Origin: Endomicrobium sp.
GTDB lineage: Bacteria > Elusimicrobiota > Endomicrobiia > Endomicrobiales > Endomicrobiaceae
DNA: 9,389 nucleotides
Direction: 5' to 3'
Assembly (NCBI GenBank): GCA_031262135.1
Contig: JAISIG010000026.1
Location: 1-9,389, forward strand
Positions 7,465 to 9,389 of this stretch are shown here, in pieces (the stretch's first letter is position 1; each line of letters starts with the position of its first letter). Under the pieces are notes generated by a model that was not told the DNA's origin, made no database searches, and was given only the letters and a program-made list of their open reading frames with translations. Made by a program: the position numbers and the translations under genes.

Positions 7465-8233
7465 TAAGATCTCTTTTTATCAGTTGTTTATTTTTTTTGT
7501 GATCTCTAAAATTTCTTGCAAATAAATGAGTTCCATGTCCTGTGGAAACAAAAAATAGTAACTTAGAATTTGTTGGATATAACGCTGCCTTAATTGAATC
7601 CAAACTAGGATTACAAATTGGGCCTGGAGGTAATCCAAAATATTTATAAGTATTATACGGGGAATTGATACAAGTATCTTTATTAGTAAGTCTTAATTTT
7701 TTTTGACCAATAGCATATAAAACTGTTGCACAAGATTGTAACTTAATTTTTTGTCCTAATCTATTATAAAACACTGCAGCGACTGTTCTTCTTTCATATG
7801 GTTTAGAAACTTCTTTTTCTATAATGGATGCTAACGTAACAATTTCATGAAAAGTTAAATGTAATTTTTTAGCTCTATCATACATACTATGAGTAATTTT
7901 ATTTGTAAATTCTTTATACATTGTATCAATTATTTGTCTTTCATTCATATATATATTGAAAAAATAAGTTTCTGGCATTAAATAGCCTTCCATATTATTA
8001 TGTCTAGCAATTTGGATAAATGTCTTTTTGTTAATTGGCAAAGCCTTCCCAATTAGTTCTGCTGTCTCTTTTATATCTTTACCTTCAGGAATTGTAACCC
8101 TAACTATTTTTCCTCTAGTATTATATTGATTAATAGTTCTTAATATAGCATTCTTAATGTTATAACATGAGAATATTAAGAATAGAAATATAATATTTTT
8201 TATTTTATTAGTATGAGACATATAATTTTGCAT
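7433..8233 (-). CDS. mltG: Endolytic transglycosylase MltG
   Basis: MltG is an inner-membrane murein lytic transglycosylase that cuts nascent glycan strands and sets their length; it was formerly annotated as aminodeoxychorismate lyase. The 266-residue protein starts with a short basic stretch and one hydrophobic segment (about 13-23, IIFLFLIFSCY) as membrane anchor. A LysM-like part follows (VTIPEGKDIKETAELI), then EGYLMPETYFF (82-92). The catalytic Glu139 lies in LASIIEKEV, followed by SPYNTYKYFGLPPGPICNPS and SIKAALYP. E. coli MltG is about 340 residues, so this version has a shortened N-terminal domain. ATG 8233 is 10 bases after the ruvX stop. Met5 (8221) is an equally possible start. 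No strong ribosome site is visible. Its C-terminal lysine-rich tail overlaps nifS. Confidence 0.92.
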   Translation of the reverse strand: MQNYMSHTNKIKNIIFLFLIFSCYNIKNAILRTINQYNTRGKIVRVTIPEGKDIKETAELIGKALPINKKTFIQIARHNNMEGYLMPETYFFNIYMNERQIIDTMYKEFTNKITHSMYDRAKKLHLTFHEIVTLASIIEKEVSKPYERRTVAAVFYNRLGQKIKLQSCATVLYAIGQKKLRLTNKDTCINSPYNTYKYFGLPPGPICNPSLDSIKAALYPTNSKLLFFVSTGHGTHLFARNFRDHKKNKQLIKRDLNDKKKNLLRQ

Positions 8234-8243
8234 TTAAAATGCG

Positions 8244-8663
8244 CTAAGATTTTAGTTCTAGATATGTCTGCAGAATTAATGCAGCCGCTATTATGTCTTC
8301 AATTAATTTATAAGACCTACTATTTATATTAAGGATTATTAACACATCTTTTGCTTGCTGTGTAGTTAATCTTTCATCCAATGTAACAATTTGAATATCA
8401 GTTAATTTCAGTATAGTTTTACTTAACTGATATATATATTTTGTCATTTTACCAAATGTTCCATCCATATTAATTGGTAAGCCTAAAACAATTGTTGTTA
8501 CATTTTGTTCTTTCGAAATACTTACTATTTTTGCAGCACTATTTATTAAAGAAATGTTTTTAATCGTTTGGAATGGTTTTGCAATAATTTGTAATGGGTC
8601 TGTTAAAGCTATCCCTATTTTTTTGAAACCATAATCTATCGCCATTAATCTACTCATAAACAT
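8244..8663 (-). CDS. ruvX: Putative pre-16S rRNA nuclease RuvX (YqgF)
   Basis: This is a small RNase H-fold protein of the YqgF family, which processes the 5' end of 16S rRNA and was once annotated as a Holliday junction resolvase. The 139 residues carry the family motifs in order: AIDYGFKKIGIALTD (8-22) with catalytic Asp10, VLGLPINMDG (59-68), TLDERLTTQQA (94-104), and EDIIAAALILQTYL near the end with the last acidic residue Asp123. The length is typical. The start could be ATG 8663, 8657 or 8645. The middle one (MSRLMAIDYG) fits family N-termini best, but no ribosome site decides it. It lies between the antiporter (21-base gap) and mltG (10-base gap); ruvX-mltG adjacency is common in bacteria. 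Confidence 0.93.
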   Translation of the reverse strand: MFMSRLMAIDYGFKKIGIALTDPLQIIAKPFQTIKNISLINSAAKIVSISKEQNVTTIVLGLPINMDGTFGKMTKYIYQLSKTILKLTDIQIVTLDERLTTQQAKDVLIILNINSRSYKLIEDIIAAALILQTYLELKS

Positions 8664-8684
8664 TTAAAATTAATTTACCATAGT

Positions 8685-9389
8685 TCATTTCTTTGTTAAT
8701 ATATATTTTAATAATATCGGGGTAATGATAGTTAATAACATTATAACTGTTATTAAAACACTATAATAATTTACATCAAAAATATGATATTGCAATCCTA
8801 TACTTGCAAAAATCAATCCTACTTCTCCTCTAGGCACCATAGATAAACCTATTATAAGTTTATTTAGCTTTGTTCTTAGTATAGCAAATCCAGATAGTAG
8901 TTTTCCTACAAACGCAGCAATAAAAAGAGATATTGTCATAATAAAAAATTTGACATTCTTCATTATAAAAGGATTAAAAATATTTAGTTTTATATTGGTT
9001 CCCATTAACACGAAAAATATTGGAACAAAGAATGCATAGATAGGTTTAATATCTTTTTGTATTTTTCGTATTTGATCTGTTTGAGTTATCATAATTCCAG
9101 ATACAAATGCTCCGACTATTGGAGCAAGATTTACCTTAGCTGATAATATAGAAAATATAAAACATATAGCAATAGTGATAATTAATATTACATAATCCTG
9201 GCTCATATTTCGAAAGCATTTATATAACTTTGGTATTAATAATCCAAAAATAAAAGAAAAAATAAAAAAAAGAATGATTTTGATAAGAATTTTATTAATA
9301 CTATATAATGAAATCTTATTCCCAATAACAATATTAGAAATAATAGTAAGAATAATTACTCCTAAAATATCATCAATAAAAGCAGCTCC
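8685..9389 (-). CDS. CPA2-family Na+(K+)/H+ antiporter, 5' end outside the window
   Basis: This integral membrane monovalent cation/proton exchanger is of the NapA/Kef type (cation:proton antiporter 2). The frame is open from the right edge down to TGA at 8685, giving 234 visible residues. The visible part starts within the ion-binding helix as GAAFIDDILGVIILT; its paired aspartates (DD) are the cation/proton-binding motif of electrogenic CPA2 members. Further on come several hydrophobic helices, the re-entrant-like APIVGAFVSGIMI, the helix FFVPIFFVLMGTNI, and the conserved GLSMVPRGEVGLIFASIG, ending LKYILTKK. No C-terminal RCK/TrkA-N domain follows, so it is antiporter-only. ATG 9206 is internal, not the start. 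The missing N-terminus should contain about 4-5 helices. The ion (Na+ or K+) cannot be told from the sequence. Confidence 0.92.
   Translation of the reverse strand, partial: GAAFIDDILGVIILTIISNIVIGNKISLYSINKILIKIILFFIFSFIFGLLIPKLYKCFRNMSQDYVILIITIAICFIFSILSAKVNLAPIVGAFVSGIMITQTDQIRKIQKDIKPIYAFFVPIFFVLMGTNIKLNIFNPFIMKNVKFFIMTISLFIAAFVGKLLSGFAILRTKLNKLIIGLSMVPRGEVGLIFASIGLQYHIFDVNYYSVLITVIMLLTIITPILLKYILTKK

Noticed and set aside
8685..9206. Antiporter as a complete 173-residue gene starting at ATG 9206
   Set aside because: The frame continues upstream to the window edge and encodes the GAAFIDDILG ion-binding helix, so this Met is internal.
1..9389. CRISPR array, insertion sequence, prophage or defence genes
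   Set aside because: No spaced direct repeats, transposase or integrase motifs, terminal inverted repeats or defence domains were seen on either strand.

Overview
This window comes from a very AT-rich bacterial genome. The protein genes are compact and all lie on the minus strand. In transcription order (high to low coordinate) they are: a partial CPA2-type cation/proton antiporter, ruvX (yqgF), mltG, a NifS/IscS-type cysteine desulfurase, hisB, hisH, hisA, hisF, hisI, accD and folC. After folC comes an approximately 795-base stretch without a convincing gene, then a class II tRNA-Ser(CGA) cut by the left edge. Spacings are short: the mltG-nifS, hisB-hisH and hisH-hisA pairs overlap, and most other pairs are a few to about 40 bases apart. 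This suggests one or two long transcripts. A TTGTGA-N17-TACAAT promoter-like element lies in the 79-base gap before hisB, the widest gap in the gene run, and could start a separate his-accD-folC transcript.

The his genes cover the middle of histidine synthesis: HisI (phosphoribosyl-AMP cyclohydrolase), HisA (isomerase), HisH plus HisF (the glutamine amidotransferase/cyclase synthase) and HisB (dehydratase only). HisI has no HisE domain, and HisB has no phosphatase domain. hisG, hisE, hisD, hisC and the phosphatase must lie elsewhere or be missing. All visible catalytic residues are intact, so the pathway looks functional. AccD (acetyl-CoA carboxylase beta subunit), FolC (folate polyglutamylation), NifS (sulfur supply for Fe-S clusters), MltG (ends glycan strands) and RuvX (16S rRNA maturation) are housekeeping functions. 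MltG and AccD point to a Gram-negative-like or other free-standing bacterial cell plan rather than an organelle-like remnant.

The extreme AT bias, short proteins (AccD, MltG), frequent GTG starts and an eroded-looking spacer fit a reduced or host-associated genome. Placement is uncertain. The accD-folC pair and the monofunctional HisI are compatible with Deferribacterota or delta-proteobacteria-like lineages, but I hold this with low confidence.

No novel defence or mobile system is visible. The most notable observation is hisH. The complete, intact amidotransferase reading frame continues 56 codons upstream of its first ATG to the hisB stop, but has no ATG, GTG or TTG there. A well-placed Shine-Dalgarno sequence sits before adjacent ATC and ATA codons. 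hisH therefore seems to begin at a non-canonical codon, or to be read by another route such as frameshifting from hisB.
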